Made by a program: the position numbers and the translations under genes
Assembly: GCF_001949145.1 (NCBI RefSeq)
Contig: NW_019091362.1
Span: forward strand, 1,287,383-1,351,382
Reading direction: 5' to 3'
Source: Acanthaster planci
Lineage: Eukaryota; Echinodermata; Asteroidea; Valvatida; Acanthasteridae
Length of the DNA: 64,000 nt
Part shown: positions 38,994-51,344 of the stretch, one piece after another
Layout: each line of letters begins with the position of its first letter
Numbering within the stretch: position 1 is the first letter of the stretch
Notes under the pieces: generated by a model
Told to the model about the DNA's origin: nothing
The model's database searches: none
Seen by the model: the letters and a program-made list of their open reading frames with translations, nothing else

Positions 38994-40265
38994 TTCGCAC
39001 ACCCAAAGAACTCTATGCATTAAATATTGAAGCAGCCTCAACCAGCCTTAGTGTCATTTGACTTTTAACTGTCTGATGCACACTTACATCCACTACATGC
39101 TAAAATCAACTGAACAAATGCATAATGTGTCATTTATTTTAGCATGGTTGAACATCGGGGCTAATGAACATCGGGGCTAACAAACATGATTAGAAGATAA
39201 GAAATTAGATGCGCGTGAATAGCTCTTAAACCAGCAATCTGAGACGTTGCAGCTTTTGCGTGTCACATGAGCACCAATACACTGTTAGTTCAGCATTTAT
39301 GTTTGCTCGTCTCATCCCTGTTTCCTAGCTGAGGACGCTATCAGGATTCTGGTTTAATGCTAGTCACACACCTTCTGACAGGCTCTACTGGACCTCAATC
39401 ATGTTATTTGCTGAGCGAAAATTACAGTTGTCATAAAGCTGCCCCCGTACGGAGAAAGTGGAAATATCCTACCTATCAAATGACCTAGGGGAAATAGGCT
39501 GCATATCCAAAAAAAAAAATGGTTTCACTCATGTGAAACAAGAAGACACGTTATTGAAGATGCCAGCCGTGTTGTCAGAAAGGTGGGGTATCATTTATCC
39601 TGAACAACAACTTTGCTTGATTAAGCTGTCCATTTGGGAAAGCAGTGTCACACTTTGGGCTGTATTTAATGAGGAACAGACAGGAGACATGTAGTTATGT
39701 TAGTGCCCATCCACACAGATGAGCAAAACGTGAAGGCAATGACAGAAGATGGCATGTATACTTATTGCAGAATGATGTTTTACATGTACCTTCAAGGCAG
39801 GAACGGCTTCATCCACCAATATATACTGACACCCAACAATAACACCCCATCCACTGGGAGATTTGAAGCACTCAACCATGCTAGTCAGTCTGTGGCATAG
39901 GTCATACCTAACAAGACTGCTGTTTGGCCAGAAAACACTATCTCAGTGCAATATCTTAGAAAAAATCACTCTGGTTTCCTTTTTTTCTAAATGAAGCGGT
40001 TCATCGCCCCCACGTGGTTTGTCTACTTCAAGTGTCATTAAACACTCTCCTAGGAAACCACTCTGTTCTATTTGTTGTTACGACATGGAATATCCTTTAT
40101 TGCTGTCCGTGTCATGGGCCCGTATCATATGCCAGTAAAGCTCACCGTCTTTGTTGGGCCTTACCTATTTTGATTGACACAGTGTGTGCACACACTCAAT
40201 AAGTTTTTAGCCAAGTACTGCCTTCATGCAGGAAAAAGACATAGTTATGAGGCTGGTAAAAATGG

Positions 40266-40345
40266 GGCTGACTAGCCCTGATAGTTGAGCATCTGTGTAT
40301 CAGTCCAACACGGCAGGTTTGACTCCTGTGTCAGCCATGTTTTTT
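40266..40345 (+). mobile_element. tRNA-like SINE head or tRNA pseudogene
   Basis: GGCTGAC at 40266-40272 pairs perfectly with GTCAGCC at 40330-40336, like an acceptor stem. Between them lie an A-box-like TAGTTGAGCATCTG and a B-box-like GGTTTGACTCC at 40316-40326 with a foldable T stem. The anticodon stem does not pair, so a working tRNA is unlikely. A T-run follows at 40339. Confidence 0.6.
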
Positions 40346-40526
40346 TAGTGCAACTAAGAACGACATTTAATGTGAACCGGAAATCCGCTGTTAAGCTAAA
40401 TATTTCATTTGGGAAGGGAGGGGATAAAATCTGAGGAGACAACATGACTGTGATGGTACGGCACCTTACCCATAGGGGCATTCTTTACCTCAATGCCCGT
40501 ATGCGTTAGCAGGTCACAATACCTGA

Positions 40527-40640
40527 TTGGTTAAAGAGCTATATGCAAGGTGCATATCACCTGCCCTGTGAGCGTAGTGCCACTGCTGTAATATGGCTTC
40601 TCATTCGGGTCGCCATATTAGTCTGTATGATGCTGTCTGC
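40527..40640 (+). mobile_element. MITE-like remnant, ACTGTGGTGGCAC family, weak copy
   Basis: GTAGTGCCACTGCTGTAATA, then ATTAGTCTGTATG, corresponds to the right half of the element at 22053-22226 (GTGCCACCGCAGTTAGGC, then ATTAGTCTATATG). The left half is poorly preserved. Confidence 0.4.
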
Positions 40641-41285
40641 AGATATTGTTCATTCAGGAATTTCCTTAACTGCCCCCTTCATATTATACTTCACAAGTGT
40701 GATTGTTTTTGCTGCGAAGCATGTAAGCTGTGCATTACACTGTCCAATTGTCCTGTGAGCATTAGTAATATTTAAAAGTACCTCTACTAAAATGGCAGCA
40801 TTGATTGAGTTGAGCACTGTTCACTAAGGGACTAGAAAAATGTATGCTTTTAACAGCTTGTGTCTGAGCAGAAGTGTTCATGTTATGCAGAATGCGGTTT
40901 TCTATTCTTCTCTCATCTCTTTCCTGTCCTCATTCTGAAAATGTCGTTTTCTCCCAGAATACCTCTGCATCTATATACTTTAGTCATGGTTTGTCGTCAA
41001 TATCTGTCTTAGGCTAGGCTGTTACTTATCTCATCTTGTGCTGTTGTACCTGAAAAAGATCCTGCAGGCAGTTCCGAGCCGTAATCTTCATCTTACAAGT
41101 GTAAGATGTCGTTACCACTCGACCTCTCATCTGGTTTAGCCATGAGCTGCTTTGGATTGTCTTCTAGCAATGCTTACATTACTGTGTGGTGCTGATCTGT
41201 CAAGTGTACAAGTATCACTCTCACTTTAGCATTTTCTTCTAATTTTTATATGTGTTTGTGGTATTTTTGTTGTTTTTCTGTGCAG

Positions 41286-41391
41286 GACGGACCCTGATCT
41301 GGAGTTGCAAGCACTTTTTAGACGTCACTTTACCAAGATGAGATATTTCCAGGGTTCGGTCTTCAACCCATCGGACCTGCAAAGAGTTAAG
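41286..41391 (+). CDS. KCNMA1-like: Slo channel exon: RCK1 alphaB-betaC
   Basis: Borders are TGTGCAG and GTAAGG, 106 nt, phase 2 to 0. It reads TDPDLELQALFRRHF, then TKMRYFQGSVFNPSDLQRVK. Human is [24 protein letters not shown]. The Mg2+-site E399 (TQVE) is Arg (TKMR). Together with E374N in the preceding exon this removes both RCK1 glutamates of the low-affinity Mg2+ site. Confidence 0.97.
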
Positions 41392-41630
41392 GTAAGGACC
41401 AATGTTGCCGTGCTGTGGGGTCTATTTATGAAAGGATGGGGGAAGGGGGAGGAACAGCACTATGCCCCCCCCCACACTATTTTAAGTGCTCAGGTGTGCC
41501 GGCCTTTGCCAGATAAAACACATTGGCCTCCCACATTTAAGAAGTGATAGATGCCCATGTAAGAGGTACAAGAGAAGGTTCACTGATTTGTACTTTAATG
41601 GCATGCAATTTAAAATTTTTTTTTTGCTAG

Positions 41631-41783
41631 CTGAATGAATCTGATGCCTGTTTGATCCTGTGCAACAAGTACAGCCCAAGACCTGACACGGAGGATTCCG
41701 GCCAGATCATGAGGGTGATCTCCATCAAGAACTTCAATCCAGAGATGAGGGTCATCGTGCAGCTCATCCAAGACCACAGTAAG
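41631..41783 (+). CDS. KCNMA1-like: Slo channel exon: RCK1 middle
   Basis: The exon follows a T-run ending GCTAG and precedes GTGAGA, 153 nt, phase 0-0, 51 codons. It reads LNESDACLILCNKYSPRPDT, then EDSGQIMRVISIKNF, then NPEMRVIVQLIQDHSK. The EDxxxIMRVISIKN block is the Slo1 hallmark. Human C430 in NKYCADPD is Ser here. The intron before it is only 239 bases. Confidence 0.98.
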
Positions 41784-42893
41784 GTGAGAGTGGAAAACAG
41801 TAGTGACCCCACCCTACAAAATAAGTGGCAACCAAATTGTTAGGGCCATGGCTGAGTTGTGTAAAGGTCTTCAGAAGAATCTCGCCAACACAAGCAGGAG
41901 CCTCAACATTTAATGTCTGTATTCATCGGGTTCCCAAACCAAATGGTTCATCTAAACAAAAAATCCTCATTTTTCTCTTACAAATGCCAGCAACATAACT
42001 TTAAGAGCAGTAACACTCGTTTTGTGGGATTCAGTCACATTTGAAGGGGAATACCTATTTTTTTCCTGTTACTTTTTACCCAAGTTTAAGAGTTACCTTG
42101 ATAACCTTTTTTCTACTCTGTATTCTAAACTCTTTTAAGGTGAAATGCTACTTATCAGGCTGAAGCCTATTTACGTGCTTTTTCATTAAAAAATGTAGGG
42201 TTAAGTTTAGGCCTTAAGAAGGTATATTTAGGAATCTCTTGCCTTCATTTCAGGCTCTGGACAAGAGCTTGACTAGCAAAAAGTCTTCATATGCTAGTTC
42301 ACTTGTCTTGAATTTTCCAACTGAATTCGGAAGTGTAACAATAAATATTAAATGAAATAGTGGCTCTTGGCATTGTAAAAGTCACTTTTCTTTTTATGTA
42401 GTTCAAATGCCCATGGTTCTACTTCCATTCTCAAGGAGTGAGATTTCATAGGAGTTTCTGGATTTCAAGATTTTCAACTCTGAAATCTTAGACTTTTTCT
42501 GATACTGTTTTACTTCGTACAAATAAAACCAAATGAAAGAATCACACAATCATAGTCATTTGTGAGAGAACTAATGCGTTGTTGACCATTTAAATATCCT
42601 GAAAAGTCACCTCACATTATTGTTGTCATGTTCCAGTCCATTTACTAGATGTTTCCTCTGTTTCCCTTTATCCCTCAATCTTTCTCCCATAGCTTAAAAT
42701 GAGCGTTGCTCTTTAGTGTCATATTAAACGGAGGTTCTAGCACTTTGCAAGCCATTAGACATGCTGTTAATGCATCACTATTCAATTAGATTCATAGTTT
42801 ATTGCACTTTGCAGGCACATGCACAAAGCGACCTGCCATTCACCATTAATCCCTCTCTGGTGGTACCTACCCCCCCCCTCTTTTTTTTCCCAG
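41784..42893. other. Intron, 1.1 kb
   Basis: AT-rich intron ending in a C- and T-rich tract before the acceptor. Nothing else was recognised. Confidence 0.85.
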
Positions 42894-43049
42894 ACCCATC
42901 TGCTGAACATCCCCAGCTGGAACCAGGCCTATGGCGATGACGTCATCTGCATCGCCGCTCTCAAGCTGGGCTTCATTGCTCAGACCTGCCTGGCCCCGGG
43001 CTTCTCCACCATGATGGCAAACCTGTTCGCCATGCGTTCCAGCTCTGAG
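42894..43049 (+). CDS. KCNMA1-like: Slo channel exon: RCK1 hydrophobic interface, Ca2+ residues
   Basis: Borders are TTTCCCAG and GTAAGT, 156 nt, phase 0-0, 52 codons. It reads [20 protein letters not shown], then [17 protein letters not shown], then [15 protein letters not shown]. The segment is almost the fly Slo1 sequence. M513 and R514 of the RCK1 Ca2+ site are present (AMRS). E488 of AELKLGF is Ala. Confidence 0.98.
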
Positions 43050-43992
43050 GTAAGTCAACTTCACCCTGAACCTCCAGGCTCCCCTGATATGGCCATTGGC
43101 ATTTGGGCGGGGGGGAAGAAAAGGCCAAAAAAGTAGAGGAGGGAACAATTGTTTTGCTGTTCAAAACTGTAATGCGAGGGACACTGTGAGGTCCTCTCAT
43201 TTGGCTCTCTCCTTAAAATTAAGCGTGCAAATATTCTCAAATTTACCTAAAAACCCAAGAAAGCTCATAAAGATTAAATTAGGAAATTCTAACATTGTTA
43301 TTAACCCCCCCTACCCAATTTTTAACCCATTGAAAATTTGGTTCTGCATCCCCCTTTGTGAAGAGAAGAAATGGCGGGTGAATCCTAAGACACTAAATCG
43401 GGGGTACTTATTTTTCCACCCATGTAGATATCAGATTCAGCGTTGTCAGTCTTTAAGTTGTAGATGTTTGATGTACACAATTAGATAATGTGTTTGGCCA
43501 TTCGTCTGTTGATTTATTCAAAGTTGACTTTTCTCGGTACAAGGATGATTTGGATGTCACTGTTCTGCTGTAATGGTAGTTAAGTCACACTAGAACTTTA
43601 AACAGAGCCCTAACATCATCAGTGCTAATAGTCAAGTCCCTACCTGGTCATGTAAGTTTTTTGTTAATATTGAAGTTTTATTTCTCAAACATTAAAATTA
43701 TTCAAATTTTTGAAAAATGCTGTGCTTGAAATAGTATTTGTAAAGCGGGTGTGTTTGTAGGCGAGGCTTTAGCAAAATTTGTTCTGACCTCAGAAAACAC
43801 TGGTAGTTTTCAATGTACGTTCAAGTTATGTCAATATTATTAAGGCACAAGAATTTTCAAGACAGGTTTTTGATACTTGGAAAGAGACTTTTAAATCATT
43901 ATTTTGACAGAGATTTCTTTGAGCTTCTGAAGTCTGTGTATTACACTTTGGGAAAACAAGTGACAAAATATTTGGCATTTTCCCTGCTTCAG

Positions 43993-44040
43993 ATACATGT
44001 CAAAGTAGTGAAAGATGACCCAACAGAACGGGTCGTAGAG
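43993..44040 (+). CDS. KCNMA1-like: Optional 48-nt cassette exon A (16 residues)
   Basis: A pyrimidine-rich acceptor (TTTTCCCTGCTTCAG) and a good donor (GTGAGG) bound an open 48-nt block in phase 0-0 that reads IHVKVVKDDPTERVVE. Including or skipping it keeps the channel frame. Human Slo1 has no counterpart, since the neighbours align without it. The insertion falls between R514 and E535 of the RCK1 Ca2+ site. Exon status is inferred from splice signals, phase and the equal length of cassette B. Confidence 0.65.
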
Positions 44041-44898
44041 GTGAGGTATTCTGAGTTATGCAAATTTAGTCTAATTTTTGCACCATTGTTTTTCTTTCTT
44101 AGGCACTGCAGTTTCCTGCTAGTTCTTTCAGTCTTCAAAGTGTTTTTCTCAGAATAAGACACAATTTCCTCCACAAAATCTTAATGACAGTGTTTGGCTT
44201 GGATTCGCTCGGTTCTATTTCTCTTTGCATTTTGTGATGGTTTATATAATGGGGCAACGGTCTTTTCAACTTCTTCTGTCGTTAACTTTTTGTTTTCCAT
44301 GTACATGTAGATAGTTTACCATTTGGCATTTAAAACCCAGCGGATGCCTTTTACACTTTCAAACCACACTCCTCCCAATGAAATACATCTCTCTGTGTGC
44401 AAATCCTTGAAATATGAAGAGGTTTGTGGAACAGCTCTCAAGGGAAAATCTGGTGTTGGTTATCTCGGGCGTTTTATTTTATAAGGGTAGGCATGCTGCT
44501 TTTCTGTATGGCCTGTAGGAGAGAAGTAATCATACCTCATATGCAGGGCACAGTGTTCAATAACACAGCGTGCAATATGAGGCCACTGTTACCATTAATC
44601 CAATGTCATTTTTGTCAGCATTTTTTGCTCAGGTTTTTTTTTTTTTGCCTTTGTTTTGGGAGCATGTGTCAGCTGACAGACAAGTCGGTCAGAGCAGTCC
44701 CTGGAGATCGGTTGATACCTGTAGTTGTGTTGAATTCATATGTTGTTTTTTTCAAAGTAGTGAAGCAGAGTTAATTTTGCACCTTGTCAGTGCTCAGCCA
44801 TTCCTTTTTATTCCACCCAGAAATCAGTCTGTAAACCAGTCATGATTAAGACAATGATTAAAATAAAGCACATTTTCTCCTTGTGTCTCCTTACCTAG

Positions 44899-44994
44899 AG
44901 TGTTTTCAAAGACAAATGTGGCTGGGTCACTGTGGCTAAGGAGAATTTTGAATATGAAGAAGTACAGATTAGATTGAAGCCCTATGGTCAGTGA
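44899..44994 (+). CDS. Possible alternative terminal exon (weak)
   Basis: After a strong acceptor (TGTCTCCTTACCTAG) phase 0 stays open for 31 codons, SVFKDKCGWVTVAKENFEYE and on to LKPYGQ, then TGA. If spliced to the preceding phase-0 exon it would truncate the channel inside RCK1. No AATAAA follows closely and 31 open codons can occur by chance. The only donor-like site (GTCAGT at 44987) would break the frame. Confidence 0.2.
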   Translation, partial: SVFKDKCGWVTVAKENFEYEEVQIRLKPYGQ

Positions 44995-45900
44995 CTAGGA
45001 TGCACTTGCTATTCCAGTCATCGTAATTCTGAAAAAGGGGTTTACACAGACCAGTCTGAGCTAAATGGCAGTGTTCATCATGAAAGTCTCCTGTCTGTGG
45101 CTAATTTGGACATCTCTATCAATCCAACTGTGCTGGAGATGGAGTGAACACTGACAATTAACTGCGCATTTCTTATTGATGGCACACATACTGAGAATGC
45201 ACAAAATGATTACTTATCTAGTGGGCTAACTGTATCTTTAAATCTCTAAAATGTAAATTGTGTAAATGTAATTGAGCCTCTTTTGAGTGTAGGAAAACCT
45301 TTTCAGCTGAGTGAGAAAACAGGAGGAACCCTGAACATATTCCGCCCAATGTCCATTTCATCTGTATAGTGATATACCAAAACAGGGTGCTTGTTTTGCT
45401 TTTCCTCTTGCAAGCTTAAAAAACAAAAGTGATGGGGAAAAATGGTTGTATGACTCATCTTCTGGGGCCTTGTCAAAATTTATTTTTTTACTTGACTGTT
45501 CTGCTGACACAGGGAATTAGATTCCTAAGAGTGTGGTTGCATCATCATACTTTACTGTGGAGTCCAGAAAGATCCACAAAATTCCATAGTCAGGGATGGA
45601 TCCAGAAATATTCTGAGGGGGACCAGACCAAGATTTTTATTGATTGATTTTTACTGATTATTGCTGATAAGCAGACACAGGTAATACATTGCATTACCCT
45701 TAAACTCACAGTTGGGTGTCCTTTGTTGTTGTTATTATTATTATTGCTCTAATTAATTCATTTTATCGATTTATTTAGGTGTAGAGCAGGGGGATTAACC
45801 CTAAACCTTCCCCCTGGATGTGTGCCTGATGGCGGTTTAATACACTGCAGGAAAAGGAGGTCACGGGTTGGCTGGTCTTGCTTGGGCTATGCCTGAGAAG

Positions 45901-46172
45901 AGACCGATTGTGCCCGCCAAGTCACAGCACCTACAGTGGGTATCAAACATCATCAAACATAGCAAAGGGTGTTGTAAGTGCTATTTACCAAAATAAAGCT
46001 AACGCTGGGCACAGTGCAGAGACTACTGACCTGTGTAGTGTACTGACAATTGGCTTTCATTTTGGTAAACAACACTTACATGTATAACACACTTTGCTAT
46101 GGAGGGGGCGCAATGTTTGCTGATGTTTGATACCTGTATATAGGTCATGTGACTCAGCAGGTGCAATGGTCT
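45901..46172 (+). mobile_element. Palindromic MITE, AGACCGATTGTGCCC family, copy 2
   Basis: The left end AGACCGATTGTGCCCGCCAA, then GTCAC, is the inverted match of the right end GTGACTCAGCAGGTGCAATG then GTCT. The interior holds TATCAAACATCATCAAACAT and TTTTGGTAAACAACACTTAC as in the other copies. Length is 272 bp. Confidence 0.85.
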
Positions 46173-46519
46173 ATTTTAATCCCCTCAAAGTAGCCCTAGG
46201 CATTCAGCTCTAGTGCCAGAGGTAGCTTAGTATAGACTTACAGAGGGAGTAGTGCCAGATTAAGATTGTGGAAACCAAGTGGCTGTTCAGTATGTGTACA
46301 GTAGAGCTTACCAACTGTCTCTCTGCACACATCCTTACACAGCGATACTTGCAGGGTATTTCCTTTGTTCTCGTGTACAAAACTCCCACACAACATGCTA
46401 AAAATGTCAAATCACTCCAATTTAAACCAAATTCACTTTCCTGGGTTGAAATTTTGACCGCATGTCCCTTATATAAAACACTTCAATTTGTGACAGATTT
46501 TTTTTTTATTTCTAAATAT

Positions 46520-46625
46520 CAGTTTTGTGAAATTCTTCACAAGCCTTGAGGTAAAAACTGGTCTTGTGGGATACTTCCCATTGTTCCGGTACCCCACAAG
46601 GCCCCATGTATAAGCACACTGGCAC
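46520..46625 (-). repeat. Composite remnant: SINE-body piece and inverted KpnI-type foldback
   Basis: On the minus strand 46563-46625 reads CATGGGGCCTTGTGGGGTAC, then CGGAACAATGGGAAGTATCC. This is about 85% like 8480-8540. Next to it, on the plus strand, TTTGTGAAATTCTTCACAAG at 46522 resembles the body shared by 51445 and 59870. Two repeat families abut here. Confidence 0.6.
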
Positions 46626-49600
46626 ATACATGTACATCTGCCAATTTGTTTCCAGCAATGTTGACACTTATACAACAACTCTTTCTATACATGGCCCTGG
46701 GCCTGCCAAACAATTGCTCCTGAGCAAAAGACTAGTGTTTGCTGCTAATGGCCAATAACCCATGGATTCTTTCCTCTAAAACAGTTAACATCTTATTTGT
46801 AAAGTTGGCCTGAACTTTCCAATCACAGGAGAACCCTGCTCATTTATGCAAGACCGGAAGTTTTTATCAGTTTAAAATATTTTCCTTGTACAATTACCTT
46901 TCTTGTGCTGTGAAATCTAACACAAGATCCATTGTGTCGGAATAATACTGATAAAAAGATAAAACCAGGCATATACATGTATAGAGCACTCACTCATGGC
47001 ATCGTATTACTTAACATCAATAAGCTCACTCCCCACATAAATTTAAAAAAAAGAATGGCTTTGAAATGCGTTGCTAAGGGCAGAGCAGTTGCACTTTTAG
47101 GTCCCAGTATTGACATTTGATTAGTCATTGACATAGCAGATGATACAGCGATTTCTTTCCCATCATCATGTTTGTATGCTGTCTGATGACAATCGCTCAA
47201 CTGAAAAAAAGGGATCATTCCCATAAGTAAACTAGTAAATTTATACGTACCTTAGATTAGCCTATGGTGCATTTAAAACTACTCCAATACAGACATTGTT
47301 CACGAGAATCTTTGTGTAAAGGAGGAGATTTGTGAACCTTGTGTGGCTTTTCTGGAAGCGCCCCCATTGTATCACCAAAAAATTGTGACAACAAAGCTGT
47401 GAGATTAGCCGCTTCTTATCCTGTGACACATAAACCTCAGCTTTGATTCTATGCACAGTATTTTGTGGCCTTGGCAGAATCTTGCTGCCTTTTTACTAAT
47501 CACAAATTGATGAGAAGCCGAAGGATGATGGCCAGATGGAACAACATTTTCCAGTTGTAGATTTAAATCGCAAGGATTTCATGATAAGAAACGTTAAGTT
47601 GAAATAATCCTCTTGCTGGAAACTATATGTCCTTTGCAGAAACAACGCACGGCTTGGGTTTCTAAAAATGTTGCTTTGGTGGGAAAACATCAAGTGCTTG
47701 TATGAAATCTTTGGCATTTGGCACGGAGAGCGTTGAGTATACATATCCAGTTTCTGTGCATGGATATGTACAGGTTTGGCATATACGTGCGGTATGCCAA
47801 GTTGAACTTTTTCCCACTAGTTTGTCTTCCATTTGGTAGTGAGGGGATGCTTCTAGTCAGAAAAGATAGTCCCGCTACTGTAACTTTGGGGTGGGGGGAG
47901 AGGATTTTGGGGGATGGGGAGAGGGCAATGGTGAGAATATATCCCCACCCATGTTTTGAGGAGATGGAGAGGATGACTGCTCTATCCCCTCCTGCATTTT
48001 GATGATGAGAAACGACTCCCCCATGCCAAAAGTCAGCCGTTATTTCAAACTGTCCTATCTTTTGGGCAATTTTTAAAAAGTAGCATTGACATGTGGAGGA
48101 TTAGCAACATGAAAACTTAAAATTTCCAGTTTTGGTGTTCAAAAAGTATCCAAGTAGGCAAGTATACAGATTCATATTCTCATATTTATTGTAGCAACTT
48201 GTCCATAATTCCAAGTCAGGATACATCTGAAACCTACCTCCTTGACAAAAAAAAAATTTCAAATCTTCCCCAAATGATTGTAAATCTGTCCACATTACAG
48301 TATTTTAGGGTTTAATGCAGTAAGGGTAGGTAAGAAAAATTAGAAAAAGAATGATCACTAAAAATAATAACCGAATCAGAATGTTAGTTGTAATCATTAC
48401 TTTATAAGAGAGTACCTGTGAGTGTTTTTGTTTCCTTGGTCAGCAGTCCACCTAGCTCGTGTACATTAATTGTACATTAATCGACTGAAGTCCAAGATAT
48501 TGATGGACATGCTATTGAAGCATGTCTCTTCAACTGTACACCAAATTGAGGCATACATGAACTTGCTATGGTGTGGAGATTATTAAGAAGCCAATGATAT
48601 AAATTGAGGTGACCATAAACAGGATGAGATGTTTTCCGATGATGTGGGAACACCCGTTTTGCCTCCATTACCAGCTGAATCTAGTAGCTTAAGGGATATA
48701 TCTGCATTTGTGTGGCAGATGTTCTCGTCTCACAGATCTCTCATCAGGATTATTAGGTTTTCCCTCCTCCCTCCAAAAACACCTTTCCCGGAAGCTTTGA
48801 TCTATTGATATGCAGTGAATTTAATTATTATGCAAACTAAGGCACAAACTATTTGTACTGTTTTGTAATCCATTCACTATACATGTAAAGTCCCAGCTGC
48901 ACTGCCACCCCTTGCTTTTATACTTTAAACGCTGTATTATAATTTTTATATTGTGGTATTCATGAATATTGCAGAGCATGTACATGTAAGCTTTAATTCA
49001 ATCCATTCATGTACAATTAGTCTCAGTGACATACTGTGATTCTCTCTCTGTGGTGGGAAAAGAGAGGGTGTGTTTTTGCAAAGACTACATATATCTGCCT
49101 TACTTCTAACCTGGTTTATTGCCCTTAAAAAGCAATGTGAACACATAAATAAAAAGATACACATCTCTCAAATTGAACTTACTGACTTCATATAGCCATT
49201 GTTAACATCACATTCCTTTGTCCACTGTTTGGGTTTTAGGGACCGATAAAGACAAATTTCACTGTGAATATTCATTATATTTAGGTTGAGTGTCCGGTAA
49301 TATTCAGAGGAAGGTTCACTCTGTAGCAATTTTATCACTGACTGCGATCACCAATGTTCAAAGAGGTTGTTTGTGATGTGGTTCGCTCTGTGTTGAGTCC
49401 TTGTATATGCCTTGTACATAAATTATCATAATTGTCAAATTTTCGTCAACTGTAGAGTAATTCTCTCTAGAAGGTAATCCTTTAATCCCATAATTCCGTC
49501 CATCGGAATAAGGATAATTCAAGCATACATTAACAAATATGGTGCCATTTTTTTTTTTTTTTAATTGCCATCCAGAAATTTTGAGTTCACTGACCGAGGA

Positions 49601-51344
49601 CACAAATTGACTCAAGCTATTTGCCAATTCTTTTTCAGGGAGAAATGCACAAGCTCACCTTGGAAACAAGTGTTTATATTTTATAGCTTTTATTGCTTTA
49701 TTGGCAAGTATCTCTTCTTCCTGTGATGAATAAAGATTAATTTTAAACTAAAAAGTTATTTTCTTGATTTGGAAAAGTTATTAGCATTAAACTTGTGAAG
49801 ACTGTTGTAGCAGTGTTCTACAGTTGAAAATTTTTCATGTTAAAATGGAAATTCACACCATCAGTGGAATTAAACCCCCCAATTTATTTAAAATCATTCA
49901 ACTATATTTCTACAACTAGCGTCCTACCCAGTTTGAACTTTCCAAGTTGTTAACACGAGTAAATTAAATTATACCCACTGGTTTATGTCCAACTGGGAAT
50001 GCTTAACCAAAATGTGATACTTCAATTCCTCAATTTTCAGACAGGACCAGGCATCCTACCTGCCTTGGAATTTTACCTCTAAAACTCTGACAATTGAAAC
50101 CCACAGTTGAAGTAATAACATTTGGCGACATTTCAGACCTACTTTACTCTTAGCTATTATGCTTAAACTTAGCTGTTATGAAAACACGTGCTTCTGACAG
50201 TTGTTTGAAAGTCCAACAAATTTTCATGAAGTCTTAAGCTTAACAAAATGAGGGCACAGAACAAAGTCATTTCATATAAAATGGCATTTATTGGGGCAGG
50301 GGATTGATTTCAGATTGACACATACCTTCATAGGTTTACTTTCTTGTCTTTTTCAATGTGTCCTTGTAAATACATGCTTTTGAAACTTATGTCTACTGAG
50401 GTGGTTGAGTCTCCTTACTAGTTTGGGGAGTCTCTGAAGTGTAAATGAAATATTAATGGGCCAAAGTTGGATTCTTTCTTGTGTTTTTTTCTTGTTTGAT
50501 TCATCCTACCTAAATTTGTGTCCAAAAATTATCAAAATAGAACTGAATTCTCTTGGAATAGGCCAACGTACACCTCATGAATACACAGTTTGTGCAATAT
50601 TTGACATCTTTTCTTCAAGTGTTTCCTCTTAATTAGCAGTATTTCCATTTTTAACGATTTCATAGCAAAGTTGTGGATAGCATAACAAATGCATGGGACA
50701 TGTCAGAGGTTAGAACTCATCTGTAAGCTGGTATCAGGCTTTATTGCGGTTGCATGGGGCTGCATACTTCTGTAAGTCTACAAACACATGGCCAAAATAT
50801 GGAACATTGCTGGAACATCGTGTCTGCCTAACGGTGCACTCCATTTGGCTTTGTCTTTGTAGATTGGTACTTTAACCTATGGGCTTACTTCTCAATTTCT
50901 TTGGGTACTTTCAGTTCATTTCTTTGTTTCTATATGAACGAATCTTGTTGTTATTAGGTTGTTATTAGTGACATTGAGGTAAAATCTGCATGTTCTTTTC
51001 AGGGTTTCAAACTGCAGGGTACATGGTGTGGGTACTTTGTTGTGAGTTGCAAGTTACTCTCAATGTAACTACGTAGTTGGAACTGATAAACCAGTCTATC
51101 TGTGGCCAAATTCTTGGGTAGGCTCAAAACTGAAATTTCACTGAATCTGTGACTACTAATTTGTGTTGATTGGAAGTTGATGCATCGGCTCCATTTTATT
51201 GTTGTCACATCATACTGATGTATCCAATTGTGCCCAGGCCACTGAGCTTTTAAAAGAAGCTCCAGGCAATTTTACAAACATTTTAGTCTAAAAGTTGGTA
51301 AGGAAAGAATTTGCTATGACTCGTGTATTGGTGTGACATACGTC

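Larger units (their letters stand above)
16673..41285. other. Very large intron, 24.6 kb, with assembly gap
   Basis: Joining 16562-16672 to 41286-41391 keeps the frame and homology (VLLD-T-TDPDLELQALF), so this is an intron. It contains an antisense SINE, several foldback elements, a LINE 3' end, a tRNA-like SINE head and a 497-base run of N. All open frames inside are under about 115 codons and none is recognised. A retained alternative exon or a non-coding RNA cannot be excluded from sequence alone. Confidence 0.85.

Noticed and set aside
38394-39041. Long open frames of 170-209 codons across 38497-38993
   Set aside because: They consist of unknown bases in the assembly gap.
42867-43148. 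Minus-strand open frame of 93 codons over the RCK1 exon
   Set aside because: It is the shadow of the real plus-strand exon at 42894-43049, whose GC-rich codons keep other frames open.
49638-49669. TTCTTTTTCAG followed by a short open block
   Set aside because: The acceptor is strong but the only nearby donor is weak (GTGTTT) and the 31-nt block would shift the frame.
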